Source: Verrucomicrobiaceae bacterium
Lineage (GTDB): Bacteria; Verrucomicrobiota; Verrucomicrobiae; Verrucomicrobiales; Akkermansiaceae
Length of the DNA stretch: 15,441 bases
Direction of reading: 5' to 3'
NCBI GenBank assembly: GCA_003820635.1
Contig: RPOS01000064.1
Coordinates: 1 to 15,441 of the forward strand
How positions within the stretch are numbered: position 1 is the first letter of the stretch; every line of letters begins with the position of its first letter. The notes under the pieces are model-generated. The model worked only from the letters and a program-made list of their open reading frames with translations. It was not told the DNA's origin and searched no databases. Below are positions 6,470 through 13,104 of this stretch, piece by piece. The translations under genes were made by a program, and so were the position numbers.

Positions 6470-7417
6470 ATGGAAAAGTTTGAATTTGAGTTTCCCGATC
6501 CCGACAAGGAAGAGGCCAAGGCTAAAGCCCCCGCCGCTGAAGCCGACGACAATGAGTTCGAAGTTGAGGTAGTCGACGATACGCCGGCGAAAGATCGCGG
6601 GCGCAAGCCTGCTGAGCCGCCGACAGACGTGACTGAGGATGAGCTGGAAGGCTATTCGGACAAGGTCAAGAAGCGTATTCAGCACTTCACGCGGGGCTAT
6701 CACGACGAGCGTCGGGCGAAAGAATCCGCCTTGCGTGAGCGCGAGGAAGCACTGAAGCTGGCGCAGTCGATCATTGAAGAGAATAAAAAGCTCAAAAGTA
6801 CCGTTAATCAGAATCAGGAAGCACTCCTCGAACAAGCTAAACGCTCCGCTGATGTTGAATTGGCCCAAGCCAAGGCTCAGTTTCGTGCGGCCTACGAAGA
6901 AGGCGACCCAGATAAGGTAACAACAGCCCAAGAAAACATGACATCCGCCAAGCTGAAAGCGGATCGAGTGGCTAACTTTAGGCTGCCGACTTTACAAGAG
7001 GAAGAATCTCCTGTAGAAATTAAAAATAACGCTCCGGCACAGCCGCAAGCTCCGTTAGATTCCCGAGTCGCTGCATGGGCACAAGATAATCCGTGGTTCG
7101 GGTCTGACGATGAGATGACGAGTTTTGCGTTGGGGCTGCACAACAAGCTGTACAAGCAAGGTGTCGACCTTCAATCCGACGAATACTACGACGCTATCAA
7201 CCGTCGTATGCGCCAAGTGTTCCCCGATCAGTTCGAGGAATCTGAACCAGACGAGAAACCACGCCGTAAACCGGTAGTGGCTCCTGCGACCCGCACTGCC
7301 GCACCCCGAAAAATCGTACTGACAACATCGCAACAGGCTATTGCCAAACGGCTTGGTCTAACTTTGGAGCAGTACGCTCGACAGGTTGCTGAAGACATGA
7401 GGAAACAAAATGGCTGA
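6470..7417 (+). CDS. Scaffolding protein for capsid assembly
   Basis: Scaffold proteins guide capsid subunits into a prohead and then leave. The 315-residue product has the usual signs: a very acidic, disordered N-terminus (FEFEFPDPDKEE onward), a long charged coiled coil (about residues 80-150, with LREREEALKLAQ), a Pro/Ala-rich linker near 180-195, and a basic C-terminal helical end (RKPVVAPATR to EDMRKQNG) of the kind that contacts the coat protein. GGAGG ends 4 nt before the ATG. The gene lies between portal and capsid, the standard place. It overlaps the next gene by 8 nt. There is no sign of a protease domain, so a separate or absent maturation protease is implied. Confidence 0.8.
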   Translation: MEKFEFEFPDPDKEEAKAKAPAAEADDNEFEVEVVDDTPAKDRGRKPAEPPTDVTEDELEGYSDKVKKRIQHFTRGYHDERRAKESALREREEALKLAQSIIEENKKLKSTVNQNQEALLEQAKRSADVELAQAKAQFRAAYEEGDPDKVTTAQENMTSAKLKADRVANFRLPTLQEEESPVEIKNNAPAQPQAPLDSRVAAWAQDNPWFGSDDEMTSFALGLHNKLYKQGVDLQSDEYYDAINRRMRQVFPDQFEESEPDEKPRRKPVVAPATRTAAPRKIVLTTSQQAIAKRLGLTLEQYARQVAEDMRKQNG

Positions 7418-7844
7418 GAACAGAACTTCACGTGATGCGGCAATTCGTAAACGCCGCTGGGCACCCGCTTCCTTGCTGCCTGATCCTACCCCTGAACAGG
7501 GCTATGTATTTCGCTGGGTACGTATGTCCACGATGAACCAAGCTGATCCCATGAATGTTTCCGCAAAACTTCGTGAAGGTTGGGAACCGGTTAAGGCGTC
7601 GGCTCACCCCGAGATTCAGCTGGCTGCTATCGAAAATGATAAGCACCGCGACAATATCGTGATTGGTGGTTTGATGCTCTGCAAAATCCCCACTGAGATG
7701 GCTGAAGACCGTGATGCGTACTATCGCACGCAAGCGGAAAATCAGATGCACGCAGTTGATAACACTTTTATGCGCGAGAATGATCCTCGGATGCCTCTGT
7801 TCGCAGAGAAAAAATCCAAGGTCACTTTCGGTAACGGAACCTAA
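7410..7844 (+). CDS. Conserved-looking phage protein between scaffold and capsid genes
   Basis: A 144-residue protein with a basic start (TSRDAAIRKRRWAP), then PDPTPEQGYVFRWVR and EGWEPVKASAHPE, and a charged C-terminus. The pattern 'proline-rich, then RWVR, then GWE-V---HPE' recalls uncharacterised proteins beside capsid genes of uncultured phages. It overlaps the scaffold gene by 8 nt and has GAGGAAA 4 nt before its ATG. A virion or assembly role is inferred from position. No enzyme motif, membrane segment or signal peptide is visible. Confidence 0.75.
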   Translation: MAENRTSRDAAIRKRRWAPASLLPDPTPEQGYVFRWVRMSTMNQADPMNVSAKLREGWEPVKASAHPEIQLAAIENDKHRDNIVIGGLMLCKIPTEMAEDRDAYYRTQAENQMHAVDNTFMRENDPRMPLFAEKKSKVTFGNGT

Positions 7845-7856
7845 TAGGAGCTACAC

Positions 7857-8519
7857 ATGGCGTCTACGCTTTCTCCTTATGGCCTGCGTCCGATCCAGTT
7901 GGTCGGCGGTCAGGTCTTCGCGGGTCAATTCCGCGAATACAAATTCTCGGTTAACACAGCCGCCGCGATCTTCGCTGGCGATGTGATCGCTCTTGCTAGC
8001 ACTGGCGAACCGGCTTCCATCACTACAACTCCAGTTGGTATCAAGATTCCGGCTACGTCTGCTGACGCAACTGCCGGTATCGTTGGTGTGTGCGTTGGCG
8101 TTCGCTACGTTACCCCCAATCTGAACCAGCAACAGTTTGCCCAGTACCTGCCCGCCAACGCGGTCACTGCTGGCTACACTGACATTTTTGTTCGCGTGGT
8201 TGATGATCCTGATGCACTGTTCCAGATTCAAGGCACAGCCGCTCTGGGTACGTTCAACAGCGGCACAAACGGCTCCGGCTGGTCTGGCGCTATCGGCAAG
8301 AATGCCGCCCTTGGTTTTGTCACTGCGGGCAACACCCGTACAGGCAATTCCGGCGTCAACCTGATTGTCGGCTCCAACGGTGCCGGTCTGGTGACTACTG
8401 CTGCTACCGCAATGCGCGTTGTTGATGTTGTGCGCGGCACTGAATCTGATTTGTACCCCGAGTTTGTGGTCAAGTTCAATCAGGGCGTGCACTCTTACTA
8501 CAACTCGCTCGGCGTCTAA
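7857..8519 (+). CDS. Probable virion structural protein next to the capsid gene
   Basis: A 220-residue protein rich in Ala, Gly, Val and Thr with alternating beta-strand patterns. It opens with STLSPYGLRPIQLVGGQVFAG, a 'SP-GLRPI---GG' start seen in many uncharacterised structural proteins of environmental phages. The C-terminus (DLYPEFVVKFNQGVHSYYN) is aromatic. AGGAG lies 6 nt before the ATG. Its place directly before the major capsid gene suggests a capsid decoration or stabilising protein, made in large amounts. That role is inference; a second capsid component cannot be excluded. Confidence 0.75.
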   Translation: MASTLSPYGLRPIQLVGGQVFAGQFREYKFSVNTAAAIFAGDVIALASTGEPASITTTPVGIKIPATSADATAGIVGVCVGVRYVTPNLNQQQFAQYLPANAVTAGYTDIFVRVVDDPDALFQIQGTAALGTFNSGTNGSGWSGAIGKNAALGFVTAGNTRTGNSGVNLIVGSNGAGLVTTAATAMRVVDVVRGTESDLYPEFVVKFNQGVHSYYNSLGV

Positions 8520-8531
8520 GGAGACTGAAGC

Positions 8532-9443
8532 ATGGCTATTTCACGTTCACAGCTACTCAAAGAACTTCTCCCGGGCCTGAATGCGTTGTTCGGTCTGGAG
8601 TACAAGCGCTACGGCGAAGAGCACAAGGAAATCTACGAAATCGAGACTTCCGAGCGTTCGTTTGAAGAAGAAACCAAGCTGTCTGGTTTCGGTCAAGCGC
8701 CGGTCAAAAACGAAGGTTCCGCAATTGTGTACGACAACGCCCAAGAAGCTTGGACGGCGCGCTACACACACGAAACCATCGCCCTTGGTTTCTCGATCAC
8801 TGAAGAAGCGATTGAAGATAACTTGTACGACAGCCTGTCTGCTCGTTATACCAAGGCGCTGGCCCGTGGTATGGCCTACACCAAGCAAGTCAAAGCCGCT
8901 TCGATTCTGAACAACGGCTTTGCTGGTGGCCCGACCTACGGCGACGGCAAGACTCTGTTCGCTACAGACCACCCGCTGGTCAATGGCGCAACAAACAGCA
9001 ACCGCCCGTCTACTGGCGCTGACTTGAATGAGACTTCGCTTGAAGCCGCTGTCATTCAGATCGCTGCTTGGACAGACGAGCGTGGCCTGCTGATCGCTGC
9101 CAAGCCCCGTAAGTTGGTTGTTCCGCCCGCACTGATGTTCGTTGCAACTCGCCTGCTCGAAACAGAGCTGCGTGTCGGCACCACTGACAACGACATCAAC
9201 GCGCTGAAGAACAACGGCTCGATCCCCGAAGGTTACGCGGTCAATCACTTCTTGACCGACATCAACGGCTGGTTCCTGCTGACCGACGTGCCTAACGGCA
9301 TGAAGCATTTCGTCCGTACTCCGATGCAAACCGGAATGGATGGAGACTTCGAAACGGGCAACACCCGTTACAAGGCCCGCGAACGCTATTCCTTTGGGGT
9401 CAGCGATCCTCTGGGTGTGTTTGGTTCGCCCGGCGCGAGCTGA
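8532..9443 (+). CDS. Major capsid protein (HK97-fold, Mu gpT-like style)
   Basis: This builds the icosahedral shell. The 303-residue length fits. The N-terminal helix region is charged (EYKRYGEEHKEIYEIE, residues 23-38), which would suit the N-arm and E-loop. The signature stretch GDGKTLFATDHPLVNG (residues 137-152), followed by SLEAAVIQIAAWTDERGLLI and KPRKLVVPP, matches the pattern of Mu-type head subunits and many environmental phage capsid proteins. AAGGAG lies 8 nt before the ATG. Two in-frame stops (TGA then TAA) end the gene, and a strong terminator follows, both as expected for a highly expressed capsid gene. There is no sign of a cleaved propeptide. Confidence 0.88.
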   Translation: MAISRSQLLKELLPGLNALFGLEYKRYGEEHKEIYEIETSERSFEEETKLSGFGQAPVKNEGSAIVYDNAQEAWTARYTHETIALGFSITEEAIEDNLYDSLSARYTKALARGMAYTKQVKAASILNNGFAGGPTYGDGKTLFATDHPLVNGATNSNRPSTGADLNETSLEAAVIQIAAWTDERGLLIAAKPRKLVVPPALMFVATRLLETELRVGTTDNDINALKNNGSIPEGYAVNHFLTDINGWFLLTDVPNGMKHFVRTPMQTGMDGDFETGNTRYKARERYSFGVSDPLGVFGSPGAS

Positions 9444-9462
9444 TAAGTAGTTGATTTGTAGC

Positions 9463-9488
9463 AAAAAAGGGGCTTCGGCCCCTTTTTT
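9463..9488 (+). terminator. Strong intrinsic terminator after the capsid gene
   Basis: A6 then GGGGC, loop TTCG, GCCCC, then T6. The UUCG-type tetraloop makes the stem very stable and the T-run is ideal. With A6 on the other flank it can also work leftward. It starts 20 nt after the capsid stop codon and would end or reduce the head-gene transcript here. Confidence 0.92.
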
Positions 9489-9498
9489 GTTGTCCAGC

Positions 9499-9527
9499 TT
9501 GTTTTCTCACAAAGACTTTGGTACAGT
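9499..9527 (+). promoter_or_regulatory. Possible promoter for the HNH gene and downstream module
   Basis: TTGTTT (9499-9504), a 17-nt spacer and TACAGT (9522-9527). Boxes match consensus at three and four of six positions, so the call is weak. It is supported by position: the genes that follow need a promoter because a strong terminator lies directly upstream. A short dyad, TTAC-CT-GTAA (9537-9546), follows and could be an operator. Confidence 0.35.
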
Positions 9528-9566
9528 TAATTAGGATTACCTGTAACTAAATCTAAAGGAGCGAAT

Positions 9567-10208
9567 ATGGACACAAAAGACCTGCCAAAAACTCGCGCTG
9601 AAGCGAAAGCAACTGGGGCCAAGTACTACTTTACTGGCGAGCCGTGCAAGCACGGGCACATCGCGCCCCGCAAAACCAAAGGCGCCTGTGTTGAATGTTT
9701 ACGAGACGAGTGGAAACGTGGGGCAGTAACTCGGGCAGATTACTTTGCTGCCTACAACCGCAATGACGTAGTAAAAGAGCAAAAACATGATTGGTATTTG
9801 GCAAATCGCGAGCAAGTAATCGCCCGCGCAAAATTGCAAACCAAAGATCAAAAACGGGCCTATCAAACAGCATGGAAAGAACGAAATCTTGTTTGGGTTC
9901 GGGCAGACACTAAAGCGCGGCGTCGCAAGCACAGGCAAGCCACTCCACCGTGGATCACGCGCAAACAAAAATCTGAAATGCGAGCGCTGTATCAGATTGC
10001 TATCACAATGACCAAAACGACTGGGGAAGCGTACGTAGTTGACCATATCTACCCCTTGCGATCAGACACCGTGTGCGGGCTGCATGTGCCGTGGAACCTG
10101 CGAGTTATTACTCGCGCAGAGAACTTGCGCAAGTCAAACTTGTTGCCGGATGACTCCGCAGCGTTGGCGTTTCCAAACGCCCTTGACCCCCCACTACCTA
10201 CGTGCTAA
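9567..10208 (+). CDS. HNH endonuclease with N-terminal zinc motif (free-standing homing type)
   Basis: HNH enzymes cut DNA, and free-standing phage ones spread by cutting alleles that lack them. The 213-residue protein starts with a likely zinc site: C27 and H31 in PCKHGH plus C41 and C44 in CVEC. Then comes a basic middle with YQTAWKERN. The catalytic part is VDHIYPL (D159, H160), GLHVPWNL (H173, N177) and ENLRKSN (N186, N191). AAAGGAG ends 5 nt before the ATG. It interrupts the structural gene order, stands between a terminator and a second structural module, and has more A-rich runs than its neighbours. These are signs of insertion. Neighbouring genes are intact, so it is a free-standing gene and not an intron-borne one. 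Confidence 0.88.
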   Translation: MDTKDLPKTRAEAKATGAKYYFTGEPCKHGHIAPRKTKGACVECLRDEWKRGAVTRADYFAAYNRNDVVKEQKHDWYLANREQVIARAKLQTKDQKRAYQTAWKERNLVWVRADTKARRRKHRQATPPWITRKQKSEMRALYQIAITMTKTTGEAYVVDHIYPLRSDTVCGLHVPWNLRVITRAENLRKSNLLPDDSAALAFPNALDPPLPTC

Positions 10209-10220
10209 AACGTATGTATT

Positions 10221-10280
10221 CCGGGGCTTACCCCGGTATGCGCGACGTCCCCGGACGATGACATGCAAACGCCCATACCG
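10221..10280 (+). promoter_or_regulatory. Two mutually exclusive hairpins between the HNH and next gene
   Basis: CCGGGG-CTTA-CCCCGG (10221-10236) forms a 6-bp stem. A second stem pairs CGGTATG (10234-10240) with CATACCG (10274-10280) and encloses the small dyad CGTCC-CC-GGACG (10246-10257). The two stems share bases 10234-10236, so only one can form at a time. There is no T-run, so a simple terminator is unlikely. It may be an attenuator or RNA-processing site, or the leftover boundary of the HNH insertion. Confidence 0.35.
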
Positions 10281-10300
10281 AACTCGCATGTGAGGACAAT

Positions 10301-10777
10301 ATGAGCTTTTCTACTTTCTCCGGTCCCGTACGCTCGGGCACTGTGCGCGAAGGCGCTGGCCGCAACACTGGCTTGGTTGTGCTTACCCAAGCTTATGATT
10401 CTGGCGATCTGACGGGTACTACTACCGGCACGCTCGACATCAACTCGGGCATCATCCTGCCGCAAGGCGCGCAAATCATCAACATCGTGATTGACCAAGT
10501 GGTTGCTTCGACCACAGGCACAACTACGGTTTCGGTGGGCAATGCTTCCGGTGGCGCACAACTCTCCGCTGCTGTAGCCACAACCGCTGGCGGTCGTTTC
10601 ACAGGCACCACGACAGCCGCTACTCAGCTGGCATGGCAGACCTCCACCACCGCCGATACAACCGTGTGGATTCGGAACGTCACCGGCACAGCTACACTGG
10701 GCTCGGGTCGTTTCATTGTCACCGTGAACTACGCGCAGCGTGCGCCTAACGGCACTGCTAACCCTGTTAGCGCTTAA
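10301..10777 (+). CDS. Probable virion structural protein, Thr/Gly-rich beta
   Basis: A 158-residue protein opening with MSFSTFSGPVRSGTVREG, then strand-like Thr/Gly/Val segments (TGTTTGTLDINSG, TTVSVGNASGG, TTVWIRNVTGTATLG) and an ending FIVTVNYAQRAPNG. The composition fits a beta-sandwich decoration or head-spike protein; the 'STFSGPV-SG' start recalls structural proteins of marine phages. GAGGA lies 4 nt before the ATG, a short spacer. It begins the second structural module after the HNH gene and is followed 13 nt later by another small beta protein. Exact role unknown. Confidence 0.7.
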   Translation: MSFSTFSGPVRSGTVREGAGRNTGLVVLTQAYDSGDLTGTTTGTLDINSGIILPQGAQIINIVIDQVVASTTGTTTVSVGNASGGAQLSAAVATTAGGRFTGTTTAATQLAWQTSTTADTTVWIRNVTGTATLGSGRFIVTVNYAQRAPNGTANPVSA

Positions 10778-10790
10778 TTAGGAGCGCATC

Positions 10791-11072
10791 ATGGGGATGC
10801 AGACTGACGTAAAATCCGCGCACGTGGAAGCTACCGGATCAATGGTGTCGGGCCGAACTCGGCTAAAAGGCTATCAATGTCTTTCAGGCGGAACGGCTGG
10901 CGATATTATTTTTACCGATGGCAATGGCGGAGCGGAACTACTGCGTTTCAACATACCGGCCAACACCAACAATCCCTTTGCCAATTTAATTCCGGGCGAA
11001 GGCATTTTGGCAGAAACGGGTATTTATGTGACGTTGCCAACCGCCGCAAAAGTAACGGTGTTTTATGGCTAA
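10791..11072 (+). CDS. Small beta-rich virion candidate
   Basis: A 93-residue protein (GMQTDVKSAHVEATG at the start, GIYVTLPTAAKVTVFYG at the end) with Gly-rich turns between likely strands. There is no enzyme motif. AGGAG lies 6 nt before the ATG; a second ATG two codons in is possible. It overlaps the next gene by 8 nt. The size and strand pattern would fit a head-completion or decoration protein, but I do not recognise a named family. Confidence 0.65.
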   Translation: MGMQTDVKSAHVEATGSMVSGRTRLKGYQCLSGGTAGDIIFTDGNGGAELLRFNIPANTNNPFANLIPGEGILAETGIYVTLPTAAKVTVFYG

Positions 11073-11337
11073 GAAGGCTGTGTCATTGGCGGTAGGGCGA
11101 GGAGAAAAGCTCCCGGTATCTCAGGGAGCGGGCCTTACTGCCAAGGGGCGTGCGCGGTACAACGCGGCTACAGGGTCAAATCTGAAAGCGCCTGCGCCTA
11201 GCCCCAAGACCAAAGCTGATGCAGGGCGTAAGAAGTCATTTTGCGCTCGCATGAGCGGGATGCCCGGCCCGATGAAAGATGAGAAAGGGCGGCCAACACG
11301 CAAGGCTGCTAGTCTTAAACGGTGGGGCTGTAAATGA
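11065..11337 (+). CDS. Small Lys/Gly-rich phage protein, function unknown
   Basis: A 90-residue basic protein. The middle, GLTAKGRARYNAATGSNLKAP, and KKSFCARMSGMPGPMKDEKG form a pattern I recall from an uncharacterised small protein common in environmental tailed phages. Two Cys residues (in SFCARM and at the end, WGCK) are present, too few for an obvious metal site. It overlaps both neighbours (8 nt before, 4 nt after), so it is firmly part of the operon. Probably virion-associated by context; no function can be assigned. Confidence 0.75.
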   Translation: MAKKAVSLAVGRGEKLPVSQGAGLTAKGRARYNAATGSNLKAPAPSPKTKADAGRKKSFCARMSGMPGPMKDEKGRPTRKAASLKRWGCK

Positions 11338-11528
11338 GCGAAGCTACAAGCGAGACTGTAAAGCATGCCGTGGATGCCTTATCAATCGTTACGGTCGTTG
11401 GGACACTGGCAGACATGTTGCCTTCCATCGCAGCGGTATTCACAATCGTGTGGACAGTAATTCGCATCTACGAGACGGATACTGTTCAAGGCTGGTTTGG
11501 CAAAAAGGGAAGCGGCGATGCCGAGTAG
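11334..11528 (+). CDS. Holin-like small membrane protein
   Basis: A 64-residue protein with two likely membrane segments, about residues 12-28 (AVDALSIVTVVGTLADM) and 31-46 (SIAAVFTIVWTVIRIY). It has a short acidic N-terminus and a charged C-terminal tail (WFGKKGSGDAE). Two-segment small proteins of this kind are typical of class II holins, which make holes in the inner membrane at lysis. It starts in an ATGA overlap with the gene before and overlaps the next by 11 nt. No endolysin is in the window, so the lysis role is not confirmed by a neighbour. A virion membrane-piercing peptide is an alternative. Confidence 0.6.
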   Translation: MSEATSETVKHAVDALSIVTVVGTLADMLPSIAAVFTIVWTVIRIYETDTVQGWFGKKGSGDAE

Positions 11529-11874
11529 TTCCAAGAAGCAGGCGGACTTCATGCGCGCTGTCGCGCATAGCCCCAAGTTTGCCAAGAAGGTCGGCGTTCC
11601 TGTATCAGTAGGTAAAGATTTCTCTGCGGCTGACAAAGGCCGTCAATTCAAAGAGGGTGGCGACATGGCTAAAGAATCTAAAGCGATGGCTAAGAAAGAA
11701 ATGGCGTTCATGAAGGCTAAAGGCGCTCCTAAAGCGATGGTCAAGCACGAAAAGGCCGAAGCCAAAGGCATGAAGAGCGGCGGCGCGTGCTACGCCAAGG
11801 GTGGTGGCATTGAGTCCAAGGGTAAGACCAAGGGCAAAGTCATTAAGATGGCCGCTGGCGGTAAGTGCAAATAA
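11518..11874 (+). CDS. Small Lys-rich protein with aromatic-x-K/E-G-G motifs
   Basis: A 118-residue, very basic protein. It opens with PSSSKKQADFMRAVAHSPKF and VGVPVSVGKDF, a pattern I recall from small uncharacterised phage proteins. The middle is a helical run of K, A, M and E. It carries FKEGG (residues 44-48) and YAKGG (92-96), then GIESKGKTKGKV (97-108), a module also found near the end of the next gene's product. ATG 11518 is used, since the in-frame TTG at 11497 lies deep inside the holin-like gene; AAGGGAAG precedes the ATG. Function unknown; a DNA- or virion-bound basic protein is a guess. Confidence 0.72.
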   Translation: MPSSSKKQADFMRAVAHSPKFAKKVGVPVSVGKDFSAADKGRQFKEGGDMAKESKAMAKKEMAFMKAKGAPKAMVKHEKAEAKGMKSGGACYAKGGGIESKGKTKGKVIKMAAGGKCK

Positions 11875-11883
11875 GGATCAATC

Positions 11884-12168
11884 ATGGCTCGTGACGTTTA
11901 CACCGCAGATATGGGTATGCCCCCGTCCCCGGACGAAGGCGCTCCTGCTAAAAAGCCTGAAACGAAAAAGCCCGTACGTCGTCCGATGCCGGACGTTTAC
12001 ACCGCAGAGATGGGTATGCCTCCGTCGCCTGATGAAGGCGCTCCGGCTAAACGGCCTATGCGGGCGGCGAAATCTAAAGCCTATGCCAAAGGCGGCTCTG
12101 TGGGTTCCGCTTCCAAGCGAGCTGATGGCATTGCTAGCAAGGGCAAGACCAAGGGTAGGGTTTGCTAA
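11884..12168 (+). CDS. Small protein with an internal duplication and a C-terminal KGG module
   Basis: A 94-residue protein made of two near-identical 22-residue units (residues 4-25 and 37-58), each starting DVYTA(D/E)MGMPPSPDEG and ending in APAK(K/R)P. A basic linker joins them. The C-terminus has YAKGG (67-71) and GIASKGKTKGRV (82-93). The units are Pro-rich and acidic at their core, the linkers basic, so it is probably extended and not globular. AAGGA lies 6 nt before the ATG. Its stop codon overlaps the next start by one base (TAATG). Function unknown; repeated short motifs suggest a binding peptide used in more than one copy. Confidence 0.72.
   Translation: MARDVYTADMGMPPSPDEGAPAKKPETKKPVRRPMPDVYTAEMGMPPSPDEGAPAKRPMRAAKSKAYAKGGSVGSASKRADGIASKGKTKGRVC
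11893..12057 (+). repeat. In-frame duplication of a 66-bp unit (period 99 bp)
   Basis: Units at 11893-11958 and 11992-12057 differ at 8 of 66 bases. Of the seven codons that differ, five are silent (mostly Pro, Ser and Asp third bases) and two are conservative (Asp/Glu, Lys/Arg). The pattern indicates an old duplication kept under protein-level selection. Confidence 0.85.
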
Positions 12169-12413
12169 TGCGTCCTAGTCGCGGAATGGGGGCAATTAAC
12201 CCTGCCAAACAACCCAAACCGAAGCGGGTGGTCAAGCGTAAAGACCGCCCGCAGGACGTGGATGTGTACGCCGAAGGCGGGCTGTACGAGAACATCAACG
12301 CCAAACGGCAGCGAATCGCCAAAGGTTCCGGCGAGAAGATGCGTAAGCCGGGGGCTCCCGGCGCACCGACAGCGGCGGCATTCAAGGCTTCGGCTAAAAC
12401 GGCAAAGAGGTAA
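12168..12413 (+). CDS. Small, strongly basic phage protein, function unknown
   Basis: An 81-residue protein. The first 30 residues are Lys/Arg/Pro-rich (AKQPKPKRVVKRKDRP). Then YAEGG (34-38) leads into LYENINAKRQRIAKGSGEKM, and the C-terminus is APTAAAFKASAKTAKR. I recall the 'GGLY-NINAKR-RI--GSGEKMRKPG-KGAPT' pattern from many uncultured tailed phages, always without a function. The ATG overlaps the previous stop by one base; an AGGG sits 7 nt upstream. An in-frame TTG two codons earlier is possible. High charge would suit DNA or RNA contact in the head, but this is not shown. Confidence 0.75.
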   Translation: MRPSRGMGAINPAKQPKPKRVVKRKDRPQDVDVYAEGGLYENINAKRQRIAKGSGEKMRKPGAPGAPTAAAFKASAKTAKR

Positions 12414-12415
12414 GC

Positions 12416-13102
12416 ATGACCACATCCGGCACAACCGCGTTTAATATGGACTTCGCAGAGATCGCGGAAGAGGCGTGGGAGCGTGCCGGTCGTGAAATGC
12501 GTTCGGGTTATGACCTGCGCACAGCGCGGCGCTCCATGAACCTGCTTACGATTGAGTGGCAGAACCGTGGACTTAACATGTGGACGTTTGAACAGAACGT
12601 TCAGGTGCTCACACCGGGCACCGCCACATATACCCTTCCCGCAGACACTATCGACCTTCTCGATCATGTCATTCGCACCGGCAGCGGCACGACGCAAGCT
12701 GATCTGGCAATCTCGCGTATCAGCATCTCAACCTACGCAACTATCCCCAACAAGAACAACACTGGGCGTCCGATTCAGCTCTATGTTCAGCGGTTGCGGG
12801 ATGCACCCCAAGTCACAGTCTGGCCTGTGCCTGATGCCACGCAAACCTACACGCTAGTGTACTGGCGTATGCGGCGTATTCAAGATGCCGGCAATGGCGT
12901 GGAAACGTCTGACATTCAGTTCCGTTTTCTACCCTGTTTGGTCGCAGGACTGGCGTACTACATTGCCATGAAAGAGCCCGCGCTGGCTGACCGAATCCAA
13001 ATGCTTAAGGCAACATACGACGAACAGTTTGATCTTGCCGCAGGCGAAGACCGGGAAAAAGCCTCGGTTCGATTTGTGCCACGAATGTTCAGGTCGAGGT
13101 AA
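12416..13102 (+). CDS. Head-tail adaptor protein (phage SU10/P22 gp4-like type), first copy
   Basis: Adaptor proteins form a ring below the portal and link it to the tail. The 228-residue product begins with paired helices (IAEEAWERAGREM, then LRTARRSMNLLTIEWQNRG). A beta section follows (FEQNVQVLTPGTATYTLPADTIDLLD, VTVWPVPDATQTYTLVYWRMRR) and then C-terminal helices (FLPCLVAGLAYYIAMKEP). This order and the 'GTATYTLPADTIDL' strand pattern match adaptor proteins of podoviruses. AGAGG lies 5 nt before the ATG, two bases after the previous stop. A second protein of similar plan is encoded at 13933-14562. Confidence 0.65.
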   Translation: MTTSGTTAFNMDFAEIAEEAWERAGREMRSGYDLRTARRSMNLLTIEWQNRGLNMWTFEQNVQVLTPGTATYTLPADTIDLLDHVIRTGSGTTQADLAISRISISTYATIPNKNNTGRPIQLYVQRLRDAPQVTVWPVPDATQTYTLVYWRMRRIQDAGNGVETSDIQFRFLPCLVAGLAYYIAMKEPALADRIQMLKATYDEQFDLAAGEDREKASVRFVPRMFRSR

Positions 13103-13104
13103 TC

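Noticed and set aside
6059..6931. Minus-strand 290-codon frame opposite the GroES-like and scaffold genes
   Set aside because: It spans two plus-strand genes with clear SD sites and gives a low-complexity Leu/Phe/Arg-rich translation.
7851..8492. Minus-strand 213-codon frame opposite the gene before the capsid
   Set aside because: Shadow of a GC-rich beta protein gene; no start signal and no recognisable domain.
8553..9464. Long minus-strand open frame opposite the capsid gene
   Set aside because: It mirrors the capsid frame almost exactly, has no SD or operon context, and its translation lacks any domain pattern.
9567..10208. HNH gene as part of a group I intron or intein
   Set aside because: Flanking genes are complete with their own starts and stops, and no splice-like structure or intein motif is visible.
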